Positions 16,715 to 25,359 are shown, numbered from the stretch's first letter. The stretch: DNA of 40,183 bases from Bacteroidota bacterium (GCA_003554865.1 PWHJ01000028.1:1-40183); one strand, 5' to 3'. Made by a program: numbers and translations. The notes: generated by a model not told the origin, from the letters alone.

Positions 16715-18040
16715 TTAAGTTATCCTGCAAAAAACCTTTCCTTCCTGGCTTATCCCTGTCAGTTCGACCGGTGAAAGCCGGTTGACTAGTGAAGGGTCGC
16801 ACTTTGCCTCAACTTTTATGTAATTTCCCGTAAAACCATACATAACACCCTTTTGTGTACATCTCTCAAAAAGAACATTTTGCCTTGAATTTGAGGATAT
16901 ATTGCGCCTGTAAAAATCAGTGAGTTTAAGGTCAGACAATTTATGCAAAATTTTGCTTCTCTCCTCTTTTCTTTTGGGTTCTACTTTACTGGTCAGCCTG
17001 GCAGCTCTTGTATGCTCTCTTTCTGAATAAGTGAACACGTGCAAATAGGAAATATCTGTCTCCTTTAGAAACTTCAGGGTTTCTTCAAAACACCCTTCTG
17101 TTTCCCCGGGAAAGCCGGTAATAACATCGGCCCCCACTCCGGCAAAGGGGATAATGGTGCGAATTTTTTCAACCCTTGAAGCAAACAGCTCTCTTGTGTA
17201 GTTGCGGTTCATCTTCTTGAGAATGGTATTGCAACCCGATTGCAAAGGTATGTGAAAATGGGGGGCAAATTTTTTAGAACCGGAAACAAATCTTATAATC
17301 TCATCGGTAAGCAGGTCGGGTTCAATTGATGATATACGGAAACGTTCAACACCCTTTACCTGATCAAGCTTTTTGATAAGCTCAAAAAATGATTCACCCG
17401 TGGTTTTTCCAAAATCACCAATATTCACCCCGGTAAGAACAACCTCCTTCACCCCTGCCCCGGCTATATCACTGACACTCTCCAAAACATCCTTCACGGC
17501 CATATTCCTGCTTCTTCCCCTTGCAAGCGGAATTGTACAATAAGAACAGAAATAATCACAACCATCCTGAATTTTGAGAAAAGAACGTGTTCTTTCAGAT
17601 ACCGACCAGGCCGGATAAAATTTTTCATCCCTTTCAATTTCACACGAATAAATAGCCGGAGCCTCTTTTTTCTCTATTTTGTCTATATAATCAAAAACGT
17701 TGAATTTCTCCCCGCTTCCAAGCACAAGGTCAACACCGGGCATTGCGGCTATCTCTTCAGCATTTAGCTGGGAATAACACCCCGCAACTATTACCAAAGC
17801 ATCCGGGGAAGTCCTTAAGGCCCTTCCTATAATATTCCTGCACTTTTTCTCCGCCTTTGAGGTAACCATGCACGTATTTATAAAAACAACATCTGCCCTC
17901 TCTCCAAACTCGCACTTTTGAAACCCTTTATCCATAAAGGTTTTCTCAATGACCGATGTTTCGGAAAAATTCAGTTTGCAGCCAAGCGTGTAAAAAGCCA
18001 CACGGGGATAATTATCTGTTTTATCTATCTTTTTCTCCAC
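16715..18040 (-). CDS. mtaB: tRNA t6A37 methylthiotransferase MtaB (radical SAM)
   Basis: A 441-residue MiaB-type enzyme that converts t6A at position 37 of certain tRNAs to ms2t6A. The N-terminal UPF0004 domain supplies three cluster cysteines (TLGCKLNFSE at Cys21, INTCMV, VAGCYS). The radical SAM domain holds CDYFCSYC, the CxxxCxxC motif (about 156-163), followed by TIPLARGRSRN. A TRAM domain closes the protein (about 385-441). The KLNFSE sequence after the first cysteine is typical of MtaB; MiaB usually has QMNxxD. It is the first gene of a five-gene minus-strand operon with short gaps or overlaps. Confidence 0.94.
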   Translation of the reverse strand: MEKKIDKTDNYPRVAFYTLGCKLNFSETSVIEKTFMDKGFQKCEFGERADVVFINTCMVTSKAEKKCRNIIGRALRTSPDALVIVAGCYSQLNAEEIAAMPGVDLVLGSGEKFNVFDYIDKIEKKEAPAIYSCEIERDEKFYPAWSVSERTRSFLKIQDGCDYFCSYCTIPLARGRSRNMAVKDVLESVSDIAGAGVKEVVLTGVNIGDFGKTTGESFFELIKKLDQVKGVERFRISSIEPDLLTDEIIRFVSGSKKFAPHFHIPLQSGCNTILKKMNRNYTRELFASRVEKIRTIIPFAGVGADVITGFPGETEGCFEETLKFLKETDISYLHVFTYSEREHTRAARLTSKVEPKRKEERSKILHKLSDLKLTDFYRRNISSNSRQNVLFERCTQKGVMYGFTGNYIKVEAKCDPSLVNRLSPVELTGISQEGKVFCRIT

Positions 18041-18352
18041 CTTTTGAAAATTCTTTTTGCAAAAATAATCAAATTAATTCAGCACCCGGAGAAGGATAAC
18101 AACACGAACCTTCGGCAAACGACTTCCTTACCCGTTTCCCCTTTAAATACACCCTCGACGATTTTTAATTAATGTATCAACAATTTAATAATTGATATAT
18201 GAAGAACTTTTTGTTTCTTTGTAATGAGAGTAACGGAAGACTCTTTTTTATTTTTTTCTCAAAATACCCTGAAAACAATACGTTTTTAATGAAGAGCATT
18301 TTAGTGTTTTTTTTAAAAACCTCTCTGATTGTATAACAAAACAGCGGTAAAA
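18041..18352. promoter_or_regulatory. Divergent intergenic region between mtaB and the nitroreductase gene
   Basis: A 312-base AT-rich gap. It holds a candidate mtaB -7 box at its left edge and an inverted repeat TATCAA/TTGATA at 18175-18197 that can also fold as CAATT TAAT AATTG. An ATG-started frame of 45 codons (18199-18336) is low in complexity and probably chance. Confidence 0.4.
18060..18067 (-). promoter_or_regulatory. Candidate -7 box for the mtaB operon
   Basis: TATTTTTG on the minus strand fits the Bacteroidota -7 consensus TAnnTTTG, 20 bases before the mtaB start codon. I see no TTTG at the usual -33 distance, so this is tentative. Confidence 0.3.
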
Positions 18353-18871
18353 ATGGAAGCAATCGAAAACATTCTCACAAGAAGAAGTATAAGAAAATTC
18401 AAACAGGAAAAGGTAGCCGAAAAACAAATAGAAACTGTTTTAAAAGCGGCAATGTATGCTCCCTCAGCCCGCAACGAACAACCCTGGCATTTTATCGTAA
18501 TCGATGACAGCCGGCTGAAAGAACAGATCAAGCAGGCACATCCCCATGCCAAAATGCTTTCAGACTCCCCGGCAGCCATACTTGTCTGCGGAGACAAGAA
18601 CCTTGAGCTGAGTCCCGACTACTGGCCTGTTGATTGCGCGGCAGCCACCCAGAACATTTTGCTGGCAGCTCATGCAATCGGACTGGGAACCGTATGGCTG
18701 GGAATTCACCCGCGGACCGAACGAAAAAAAGCAATAAGGGAAATATTCGGTCTCCCGGACAATATTGAACCTTTTTCCCTGGTTGCAATAGGTATGCCTG
18801 ATGAAGAAAAAGAAGTGCCTGAACGTTTCAGGCCGGATCGAATAAAAAGAAACCGATGGGAGGAATATTAA
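18353..18871 (+). CDS. Nitroreductase-family FMN oxidoreductase
   Basis: A 172-residue flavoprotein of the nitroreductase superfamily. It has the N-terminal FMN-phosphate contact TRRSIRKF (about 9-16), the APSARNEQPWHF motif (about 34-45) and the C-terminal GLGTVWLGIHP and VAIGMPDEEK segments. Such enzymes reduce nitro-compounds, quinones or flavins with NAD(P)H; the physiological substrate is unknown. The ATG at 18353 is preferred over an in-frame TTG at 18329, because the family starts right before this point. Its last 16 bases overlap the start of folC, so the two are co-transcribed. It is shorter than classical NfsB, like many Bacteroidota homologues. Confidence 0.92.
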   Translation: MEAIENILTRRSIRKFKQEKVAEKQIETVLKAAMYAPSARNEQPWHFIVIDDSRLKEQIKQAHPHAKMLSDSPAAILVCGDKNLELSPDYWPVDCAAATQNILLAAHAIGLGTVWLGIHPRTERKKAIREIFGLPDNIEPFSLVAIGMPDEEKEVPERFRPDRIKRNRWEEY

Positions 18872-20169
18872 AAAAACGGTTGAGTTACAGGCAAACAATC
18901 GAATACCTTTACGAGCATTTGCCAATGTACCAGCGTATCGGCAAAGCCGCTTACAAGGCTGACCTGAGCAATACCCTGGCTCTTGATGAATATTTCGGCC
19001 ATCCTCATTTGCAGTTCAATACCATTCACATAGCAGGAACCAACGGGAAAGGCAGCGTTTCTCACATTCTGGCTTCCATATTTCAGGAAGCAGGTCGGAA
19101 GACCGGCCTTTATACTTCCCCACACATGAAGGATTTCCGCGAAAGAATAAAGATCAACGGGGAGCCTGTACCAAAGGACTACGTGGTTGAGTTTTTCGCT
19201 GAGCACAAGGAGACCTTCGATGCCATCAAGCCCTCGTTTTTTGAAATGACCGTAGCACTGGCATATGAATATTTTGCAGACCAGGAAGTGGATATTGCCA
19301 TTGTTGAAACAGGCCTGGGGGGACGGCTGGATTCGACAAATATTATAACCCCGATTGTTTCGGTCATTACCAATATTGGCACTGATCATTCTGAATTCCT
19401 TGGAAACTCACCTGAAGAGGTGGCAGCGGAAAAAGCCGGTATAATAAAGCCCAAAATACCCGTAGTAATAGGTGAAAGGCAAAAAGAAACAGCCGGCATA
19501 TTCGATTTAAAAGCCGAAGAGTTCGAATCACTGATTGTTTTTGCATCCGATAATTATACCTGTACCTCCTCAGCCGGAAAACAAAAAAAGAGGCAGGTAT
19601 TTCAGGTCAAAAACAAGATCGGTGCGGGATATAAAAACCTCCAAACCGACCTGAGGGGAGAGTATCAGAAAAAAAACGCCGTTACTGCACTGCAGACACT
19701 TGAAGTTTTAAAAAGGCACAATCTGGAAATAAGCAGAGAAGAAATTTACAGGGGTTTTAAAAATGTTGTTAAAAATACAGGTCTGCTTGGAAGGTGGCAA
19801 ATTTTGGGTCAAAACCCCAAAATAATCTGTGATTCAGTACATAACACCGAAGGGATGAAGGAAGTAATAAACCAGCTTCGCAACTGTGCCGGCGATCATC
19901 TGCATATGGTGCTGGGGTTTACAGATGATGAAAAAGTTGACAATATTCTAAAACTGCTCCCAAACAACGCCACATACTATTTCACGCATGCATCACTGCC
20001 AAGGGCTATGAAAGCCGATAAGCTGATGAAAAAAGCCCATATTGCAGGATTAAAGGGTAGTGCATATAAAACCCCTCATGAAGCTCTCAATCAGGCAAAA
20101 AAGCAGGCATCTCCTTCAGATATTATTTTTGTGGGCGGAAGCACTTATGTTGTTGCAGAAATTATTTGA
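18856..20169 (+). CDS. folC: Bifunctional folylpolyglutamate/dihydrofolate synthase
   Basis: A 437-residue Mur-ligase-type enzyme that adds glutamate to dihydropteroate and to reduced folates. Visible motifs: LPMYQRIGKAAYK near the N terminus, the P-loop HIAGTNGKGSVSH (about 57-69), YTSPHMKDFRERIKING, the metal/ATP region IVETGLGGRLDSTN (about 148-161), TNIGTDHSEFLG and the C-terminal domain with ICDSVHN and VGGSTYVVAE. Length is normal. The ATG at 18856 overlaps the nitroreductase end; a TTG at 18880 is an alternative start that would remove eight residues. The tRNA-Val gene follows 57 bases after the stop. Confidence 0.94.
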   Translation: MGGILKKRLSYRQTIEYLYEHLPMYQRIGKAAYKADLSNTLALDEYFGHPHLQFNTIHIAGTNGKGSVSHILASIFQEAGRKTGLYTSPHMKDFRERIKINGEPVPKDYVVEFFAEHKETFDAIKPSFFEMTVALAYEYFADQEVDIAIVETGLGGRLDSTNIITPIVSVITNIGTDHSEFLGNSPEEVAAEKAGIIKPKIPVVIGERQKETAGIFDLKAEEFESLIVFASDNYTCTSSAGKQKKRQVFQVKNKIGAGYKNLQTDLRGEYQKKNAVTALQTLEVLKRHNLEISREEIYRGFKNVVKNTGLLGRWQILGQNPKIICDSVHNTEGMKEVINQLRNCAGDHLHMVLGFTDDEKVDNILKLLPNNATYYFTHASLPRAMKADKLMKKAHIAGLKGSAYKTPHEALNQAKKQASPSDIIFVGGSTYVVAEII

Positions 20170-20187
20170 AAAATCGGATATATTTTT

Positions 20188-20215
20188 TTTGTAAAAATTA
20201 AATATATTATATTTG
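20188..20215 (+). promoter_or_regulatory. Promoter of tRNA-Val
   Basis: TATATTTG at 20208-20215 matches the Bacteroidota -7 consensus TAnnTTTG exactly, and a TTTG lies at 20188-20191 as the -33 element (16-base spacing, slightly short). The tRNA begins 12 bases after the -7 box, so transcription would start about at the 5' leader. Confidence 0.6.
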
Positions 20216-20226
20216 CACATCATTTG

Positions 20227-20301
20227 GGGCGATTAGCTCAGCTGGTTCAGAGCACCTGCCTTACAAGCAGGGGGTCGCTAGTTCGAATCTAGCATCGCCC
20301 A
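20227..20301 (+). tRNA. tRNA-Val, anticodon TAC
   Basis: A full cloverleaf: acceptor GGGCGAT pairs with ATCGCCC, D stem GCTC/GAGC, anticodon stem CCTGC/GCAGG with loop CTTACAA (anticodon TAC), T stem GCTAG/CTAGC with loop TTCGAAT, discriminator A. The next bases are CC then T, so the terminal A of CCA is not encoded and must be added after transcription. Confidence 0.96.
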
Positions 20302-20311
20302 CCTCAAAATC

Positions 20312-20348
20312 AAAGGGTTGCAGCTTTAACAGGTTGCAGCCCTTTTTT
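20312..20348 (+). terminator. Terminator of tRNA-Val
   Basis: AAAGGGTTGCA pairs with TGCAGCCCTTT (one G-U pair), with a loop of about 12 bases, and a T run follows. It lies 10 bases after the tRNA. Confidence 0.8.
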
Positions 20349-20537
20349 ATTTGCATACAGATTTACGTGATAAATAAAACAAGTGCCATTTTGCCTTTAC
20401 TCCTCAACCTGCTTTAAAAAATAAAAACATATTGCTAAAGGCTATTTTACGGCTTCTTAAGGAAATGATTCAGCAGCCTTTTTTTAACCTGAAAGCTTTT
20501 CAAAAATTGAAAAATCTTCGTTTTTATTCCCGCCAGC

Positions 20538-21014
20538 TTAAAAACTGTAAGTTATACCGCCCCTTACAATTGGGTTTTGCACAGGGCTGTCCCTGTGCAG
20601 CAGAACATCATACAAAACCATTCCGTAGGCCCTTGTCCTGTCAGTTAAACTATAACGGTACCCCCCTCCCAGGGGAAGACCAGTAATCCACTTCCGGTCA
20701 CCTGCAACCTCAATATTGCTTGCTTCAAACTCACCGTGCAGGAAAACATTGGGAATAATGGTGAACTGGGTAAATAACCTGTTGCCGTAGGAATACTTGC
20801 TGCTTTTGTCGCTGTACTCGCGATAGGAGAAAAATGGAGATACGCCCGCATCGATTTTTCCGAAACGGTAACCGATCAAAGGTGATGCATCCATATAAAA
20901 CCCGTCCCTGTAATGCAGTCCAACACTGCCGCCTGTGTAAAGCTGGGCCTGGGATTCGTCAACAGATATGGAAAGCAGAAAAACTGCAAAAACTGAAAAG
21001 GCTAAATTTCTCAT
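20538..21014 (-). CDS. Small predicted outer-membrane beta-barrel protein
   Basis: A 158-residue exported protein. It has a signal peptide (MRNLAFSVFAVFLLSIS, cleavage expected after the AQA-like end near residue 23), alternating hydrophobic/aromatic segments such as GGSVGLHYRDGFYM, GYRFGKIDAGVSPFFSYR and GGGYRYSLTDRTRAYGMVLY, and a terminal phenylalanine, all as expected for a small barrel (perhaps eight strands). I chose the ATG at 21014, which gives a clean signal peptide; the longer frame would put eight residues before it. I do not recognise a named family. It stands alone on the minus strand between the tRNA and the methyltransferase gene. Function unknown. Confidence 0.82.
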   Translation of the reverse strand: MRNLAFSVFAVFLLSISVDESQAQLYTGGSVGLHYRDGFYMDASPLIGYRFGKIDAGVSPFFSYREYSDKSSKYSYGNRLFTQFTIIPNVFLHGEFEASNIEVAGDRKWITGLPLGGGYRYSLTDRTRAYGMVLYDVLLHRDSPVQNPIVRGGITYSF

Positions 21015-21239
21015 AGGTTTGATTATTTGACAGTTCAAAAAATAAATATACTAAATATTTTAAAATAATTATCCTGCACGCAGCCAGTTTATTCCGTATA
21101 AACTTTATTACCCCTTAAACCCTAAGTGTATTTAAATTTAAAAAAATTTACACTTTATTCTGTTCTGTAATTTGTCTTTTAAATTATTATTATTAAAATT
21201 GAATTATTAAAAATACACTATAATCTTTAATTTATAGAA

Positions 21240-22136
21240 ATGGAACCAAAACCCCTTAAGAAAAAAATTTGCTCTTGTTTTGTCTCTTTTCTGGCAGGTT
21301 TACCGGGAAAGCATACATTTTGCAAAACAGCAGAGTCAAAAGGCAAAGCACTGGCAGCAATGGTTCTCCTGTTAGCCTTTACCCACGGGGTAACAGCACA
21401 GGACCTGGATGTTCCCTATGTTCCCACCCCTAATAACGTGGTCGAAAAAATGCTGGATATTGCCAATGTAGGACCTGGAGATTACGTGATAGATCTGGGC
21501 TCGGGTGACGGACGCATAGTTATTGCCGCAGCAAAGCGGGGCGCCTTCGGTCACGGGGTAGACATTGATCCAAGGCGGGTTGAAGAAGGAGAAGATAATG
21601 CCCTGAAAGAAGGTGTAGCCAACAGAGTAATGTTTTTGGAAGAAAATATTTTTGAAACTGACTTCAGCAGGGCAAACGTTATAACAATGTACCTGCTGAG
21701 TTCAGTAAACCTTAAGCTTCGCCCCGATCTTCTTGAGAACCTGGACCCGGGAACACGTGTCGTATCGCATGACTTCAATATGGGCGACTGGGAAGCCGAT
21801 ATACATGTAAGGGTTGACAACCGTGACATCTATTACTGGGTTATACCGGCGGATGTGGAAGGCAACTGGAGCTGGAATTCTGGTGGAAACAATTTCTCAA
21901 TGTCAATCAAACAGGAGTTTCAGGAGATCACTGCCAAATCGGGAAACAGAAACCTGAAAATTGAAAACAGTGTACTTTCAGGTGAAAGGATCAGCTTTAC
22001 CGCTGTGAACACATCCAACGGACACAATTATGTCTACAGCGGAAAGGTTGAAGGAGATACGATAAACGGAACTGTTCAGATCCGCAGGGAGAACAGCAGA
22101 AGTGTGGAAAACTGGACGGCCACATCCGGTAAATAA
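21240..22136 (+). CDS. Exported class I SAM-dependent methyltransferase-like protein
   Basis: A 298-residue protein with a Rossmann methyltransferase domain (about 55-190): motif I VIDLGSGDGRIVIAAA (about 82-97), the acidic loop GVDIDPRRVEEG at the end of strand 2, then YLLSSVNLKLRPDLL and RVVSHDFNMGDWEAD. Before it is a hydrophobic segment ending in a signal-peptidase-like site (MVLLLAFTHGVTAQ, Met41 onward), so the enzyme appears to be exported. A C-terminal beta-rich domain (about 195-298) follows. The family is known from other bacteria with the same signal-like N terminus, but its substrate is not established. The start at 21240 gives an unusual 40-residue basic extension; Met41 is a possible real start. 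It is followed 15 bases later by a permease gene, so the two are one operon. Confidence 0.85.
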   Translation: MEPKPLKKKICSCFVSFLAGLPGKHTFCKTAESKGKALAAMVLLLAFTHGVTAQDLDVPYVPTPNNVVEKMLDIANVGPGDYVIDLGSGDGRIVIAAAKRGAFGHGVDIDPRRVEEGEDNALKEGVANRVMFLEENIFETDFSRANVITMYLLSSVNLKLRPDLLENLDPGTRVVSHDFNMGDWEADIHVRVDNRDIYYWVIPADVEGNWSWNSGGNNFSMSIKQEFQEITAKSGNRNLKIENSVLSGERISFTAVNTSNGHNYVYSGKVEGDTINGTVQIRRENSRSVENWTATSGK

Positions 22137-22151
22137 AAATTTATATTCAAT

Positions 22152-23510
22152 ATGCAGAAATCCATGAAGCCCTTTCCCGGAAAGGGACCGATACCTTCTT
22201 TTACCACCCTGAGTTCAATTGCAGTTATAGTGGGAATTGTTGTCGGCACCGGAATTTTTCGCCTGCCTCCGATCGTTGCCGGCCACTCGGCAAATGAATT
22301 TCAGTTTTTGTTTTTTTGGCTGGCAGGCGGCATTGTTTGCCTTCTGGGGGCACTTTGTTATGCAGAGCTTGCATCTTCCAAACCCGACGCAGGAGGTGAA
22401 TATCATTTCCTAAGGCAAGGTTTCGGGCCTGCACTGGGCTTTCTTTTTTCATGGGGAAGGATGACGGTGATCCAGACTGGCTCAATTGCCCTTGCTGCAT
22501 TTATACTGGGGGATTATGCCTCGTTGCTCTTAAATCTTGGAGAATACAGCTCAGCCATATATGCTGCCCTAACAGTAATACTGCTTACCGGCATAAATAT
22601 AATGGGAACTAAACATTCCCGAAAAATACAAATGGTATTCACTTCGCTGATAGTTTTAGTGATTATAGCGGTATCTGTATCGGGACTCGTTTCTGTACCG
22701 TCAGCCACTCCTGCAGAAACTGTTCAGGCTAACGGTGAAGGATCGATATTTTCACAGGGGGCGGCCGGGCTGGCCATGATATTCGTGCTTCTGACCTACG
22801 GGGGATGGAACGAAGCTGCCTACCTTTCAGGTGAGCTGATCAATGTTCGCAAAAATATAATTAAGGTCCTTATAACAGGAATCGGAGTTATAACAGGCCT
22901 CTATATTCTTGTAAACACTGCGTACCTCCATGTCCTGGGCCTTGAAAAACTAAAGGCGTCAGAAACCGTTGGGGCTGATCTTACCGGAGAGATCTTCGGT
23001 CCTGCCGGCTCTATTATTGTTACATTCATAATTATTGTGGCAGCCCTTTCTACCGCGAATGCTACCATAATAACGGGAGCCCGCACCAATTACGCCCTGG
23101 GCAGGGATTTTAAGCTGTTTAATTTTATAGGCAGCTGGAACACTTCCAAAAACACCCCTGTCAATGCACTGCTTCTTCAGGGTTTCATAACTCTGTTCCT
23201 GATAGGACTCGGGGCCTGGTCAAAAACGGCGGTTGAAACAATGGTTGACTACACTGCTCCGGTTTTCTGGTTTTTCATGCTGCTTACAACAATAACACTT
23301 TTTATATTCCGATACAGGTACTCTAAAGAAGACCTGCCTTACAAGGTACCCTTATACCCGGTGATTCCGCTGCTATTTTTGGCATCCTGCGGATATATGT
23401 TATACTCCAGTCTGACATTCACCGGAACAGGCGCCCTTATAGGCTCGCTTTTCCTGATTGCAGGCATACCTGTATATATTCTCTCACGTACCCGCAAAAA
23501 CAAATCATAA
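22152..23510 (+). CDS. APC-superfamily amino acid permease
   Basis: A 452-residue inner-membrane transporter with about 12 hydrophobic helices. The first helix holds the substrate-binding glycine run VVGTGIFRLPP, followed by the conserved CYAELASSKPDAGGEYHFLRQGFG, here seen as CYAELASSKP and GGEYHFLRQGFG. The helix-6 region FVLLTYGGWNEAAYLSGE matches LAT/basic amino acid antiporter relatives. It probably moves amino acids or polyamine-like compounds with protons or by exchange; the solute is unknown. It lies 15 bases after the exported methyltransferase gene in the same direction, a pairing that suggests a shared pathway or shared regulation. Confidence 0.9.
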   Translation: MQKSMKPFPGKGPIPSFTTLSSIAVIVGIVVGTGIFRLPPIVAGHSANEFQFLFFWLAGGIVCLLGALCYAELASSKPDAGGEYHFLRQGFGPALGFLFSWGRMTVIQTGSIALAAFILGDYASLLLNLGEYSSAIYAALTVILLTGINIMGTKHSRKIQMVFTSLIVLVIIAVSVSGLVSVPSATPAETVQANGEGSIFSQGAAGLAMIFVLLTYGGWNEAAYLSGELINVRKNIIKVLITGIGVITGLYILVNTAYLHVLGLEKLKASETVGADLTGEIFGPAGSIIVTFIIIVAALSTANATIITGARTNYALGRDFKLFNFIGSWNTSKNTPVNALLLQGFITLFLIGLGAWSKTAVETMVDYTAPVFWFFMLLTTITLFIFRYRYSKEDLPYKVPLYPVIPLLFLASCGYMLYSSLTFTGTGALIGSLFLIAGIPVYILSRTRKNKS

Positions 23511-23534
23511 TCGAACATTTTTGAATCCATATTA

Positions 23535-23542
23535 TAAATTTG
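23535..23542 (+). promoter_or_regulatory. Candidate -7 box for the FISUMP lipoprotein gene
   Basis: TAAATTTG matches TAnnTTTG, 88 bases before the start codon. The nearest TTTG upstream is only 11 bases away, so the -33 element is uncertain. Confidence 0.3.
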
Positions 23543-23630
23543 CAGAAATAACTGTTTTACTCATATATGGCAAAATATTTATCTGATAATATCCGTATTA
23601 TTATTTTGTATCCACTTTAATCTTTCAACA

Positions 23631-25298
23631 ATGAGTTCCTCCCCCTTTCAGGAAGTTAAAATAATATCAAAAAAAAGCAGGCAAATAATCAATAAGATAT
23701 GTCCTCTTTTCATCCTGTTTATACTGGCAACACTCCTTAACTCATGTGAAAAAGAAGAGCCCGTGAGGACTCCTGTTGTTACAACGGCCGAAGTTTCTGA
23801 TATTACAGGCATTTCTGCAGTTGTAGGAGGTGAGGTAATAGATGACAGCGGATACGAAGTAACGGAATACGGCGTTTACTGGGGTACACATCACAGGCCC
23901 CGGATGTCGGGAAACAAGGTAGAGATGGGAAGCGGTACCGGCAAATTCAATGACACCCTGACCGGGCTTTCCGAAAATACATATTATTACATTAAAGCTT
24001 ATGCAACTAATGAAAGGGGGACCTCTTACGGTGACAAAAAGCGTTTTATTACCTCACCCACATATGCAACCGTAAAAACCCTCCCCGCTCTGTATATAAC
24101 CTCAAATTCGGCATATGTAAGAGGGTCTGTGACAGATGACGGGGGAACAGATGTAAAGGAACGCGGGATATACTGGAGCACCGAACCGGAAGCTGAAAAA
24201 ACAGGGGAAAAATTTACAATCGGAAGTGGTGAGGGAGATTTTGCTGACACACTGGACGGTCTTTCATATCAAACCGAATATTATATAAAGGCTTTTGCCA
24301 CGAACGAAAAGGGAACCGCATACGGAGATGAAAGAAGCTTTACCGCACTGGACATGCCTATTGTGAAAACCACACCCCCGGAAGATGTTACCTCAAGCTC
24401 AGCAATTCTGGGAGGCGATATAACTGATGAGGGAAGCTCTCAGGTTATCAGTTACGGCATATACCTGAGCACTTCACCGGATGCGGAGGAAACCGGACAA
24501 AAGAGAGAAATGGGGCACGGTACGGGAGAGTTCAGCTCCAAAATAACAGATATAACAGATAACACCACATATTTCGTAAAAGCCTACGCAACCAATCAGG
24601 AAGGCACCTCTTACGGTGCGGAATATGAATTTGAAACATGGGCACTGGAAAGCAGTGTAAGAGACATAGGGGGCAACAAATATAAAACAAAGGTTATAGG
24701 CGAGCAGAAATGGATGGCAGAAAACCTTGCAACTACGAGATTCCGTGACGGGTCATCAATAGAATATGTAGGTGAAGAAGACGATCAATGGAGGACCACC
24801 TCGCAGCCTTATTACGGCGTTTATGAAGATGAGGGCGACAATCAGTCGACATACGGGTTCCTTTACAACTGGTATGTTATAGAGGATGAAAGGTGTGTTT
24901 GCCCTGAAGGATGGAAGGTCCCATCAGAAGAAGACTGGCAGGAGCTTGAAAGGTATCTGGGTATGGATGATTATGAAATTGAACGTACTGAACTACGCGG
25001 AAGTGACCATGGCGGTAAATTAAAGGCAACAGGTACTGTAAGAGATCAAACCGGGTTCTGGCGTTCTCCAAATACCCTTGCAACAAATGAAACCGGTTTT
25101 ACTGCACTGCCCGGAGGATTTCGTGACCAGAGGGGGTATTCCGAACAGCTCCACTACATAGGAAACTGGTGGAGCTCAACCACGGCTGAAGCCGACAGCG
25201 CCTGGATCAGATACCTCTTTCACGACAGCGGCCAGATCGGCAGGTTTTACTTTCCCAAAAACATGGGTTTATCAATAAGATGTATTAAAAAGAAATAA
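23631..25298 (+). CDS. Lipoprotein with three FN3-like repeats and a C-terminal FISUMP domain
   Basis: A 555-residue surface lipoprotein. The lipobox lies at Cys39 (LLNSC). Three similar FN3-like repeats of about 95 residues follow (about 48-140, 141-240, 241-338); each has the pattern Y(G/R)xYW or YGIYLS, a GSGTGxF-type turn and YYIKAYATNExGT or a close variant. The last 200 residues form a Fibrobacter succinogenes major paralogous (FISUMP, TIGR02145) domain, with KWMAENLATTRFRDG, YGFLYNWYVI, CPEGWKVPSEEDWQELE, TGFTALPGGFRD, WWSSTT and a terminal SIRCIKK. The FISUMP fold is related to formylglycine-enzyme/C-type lectin-like modules. The protein is probably a surface adhesin or binder; no catalytic function can be claimed. 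It is monocistronic with a terminator downstream. Confidence 0.9.
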   Translation: MSSSPFQEVKIISKKSRQIINKICPLFILFILATLLNSCEKEEPVRTPVVTTAEVSDITGISAVVGGEVIDDSGYEVTEYGVYWGTHHRPRMSGNKVEMGSGTGKFNDTLTGLSENTYYYIKAYATNERGTSYGDKKRFITSPTYATVKTLPALYITSNSAYVRGSVTDDGGTDVKERGIYWSTEPEAEKTGEKFTIGSGEGDFADTLDGLSYQTEYYIKAFATNEKGTAYGDERSFTALDMPIVKTTPPEDVTSSSAILGGDITDEGSSQVISYGIYLSTSPDAEETGQKREMGHGTGEFSSKITDITDNTTYFVKAYATNQEGTSYGAEYEFETWALESSVRDIGGNKYKTKVIGEQKWMAENLATTRFRDGSSIEYVGEEDDQWRTTSQPYYGVYEDEGDNQSTYGFLYNWYVIEDERCVCPEGWKVPSEEDWQELERYLGMDDYEIERTELRGSDHGGKLKATGTVRDQTGFWRSPNTLATNETGFTALPGGFRDQRGYSEQLHYIGNWWSSTTAEADSAWIRYLFHDSGQIGRFYFPKNMGLSIRCIKKK

Positions 25299-25317
25299 TA
25301 AAATGCATTAAATAAAA

Positions 25318-25359
25318 AACCGGTCCGGTTTGAACAAATTTTCAACTGCCGGACCGGTT
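25318..25359. terminator. Strong hairpin between convergent genes
   Basis: AACCGGTCCGG (25318-25328) pairs with CCGGACCGGTT (25349-25359). The stem lies in an A-rich setting between the FISUMP lipoprotein gene and the convergent serine hydrolase gene. There is no long T run, so it may end transcription weakly in either direction. Confidence 0.6.

Noticed and set aside
18199-18336. A 45-codon ATG-started frame in the gap before the nitroreductase gene
   Set aside because: Its sequence is low-complexity (mostly F, L, K, N), arises from AT-rich DNA and ends only 17 bases before a real start; no support beyond being open.
20497-20513. TTTTCAA-AAA-TTGAAAA as a terminator of the small outer-membrane protein gene
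   Set aside because: The stem is almost all A-T and lacks a following T run, so it could occur by chance in AT-rich DNA.
20432-20686. An 84-codon plus-strand frame after tRNA-Val
   Set aside because: It runs antisense into the C-terminal end of the outer-membrane protein gene and has no recognisable features.
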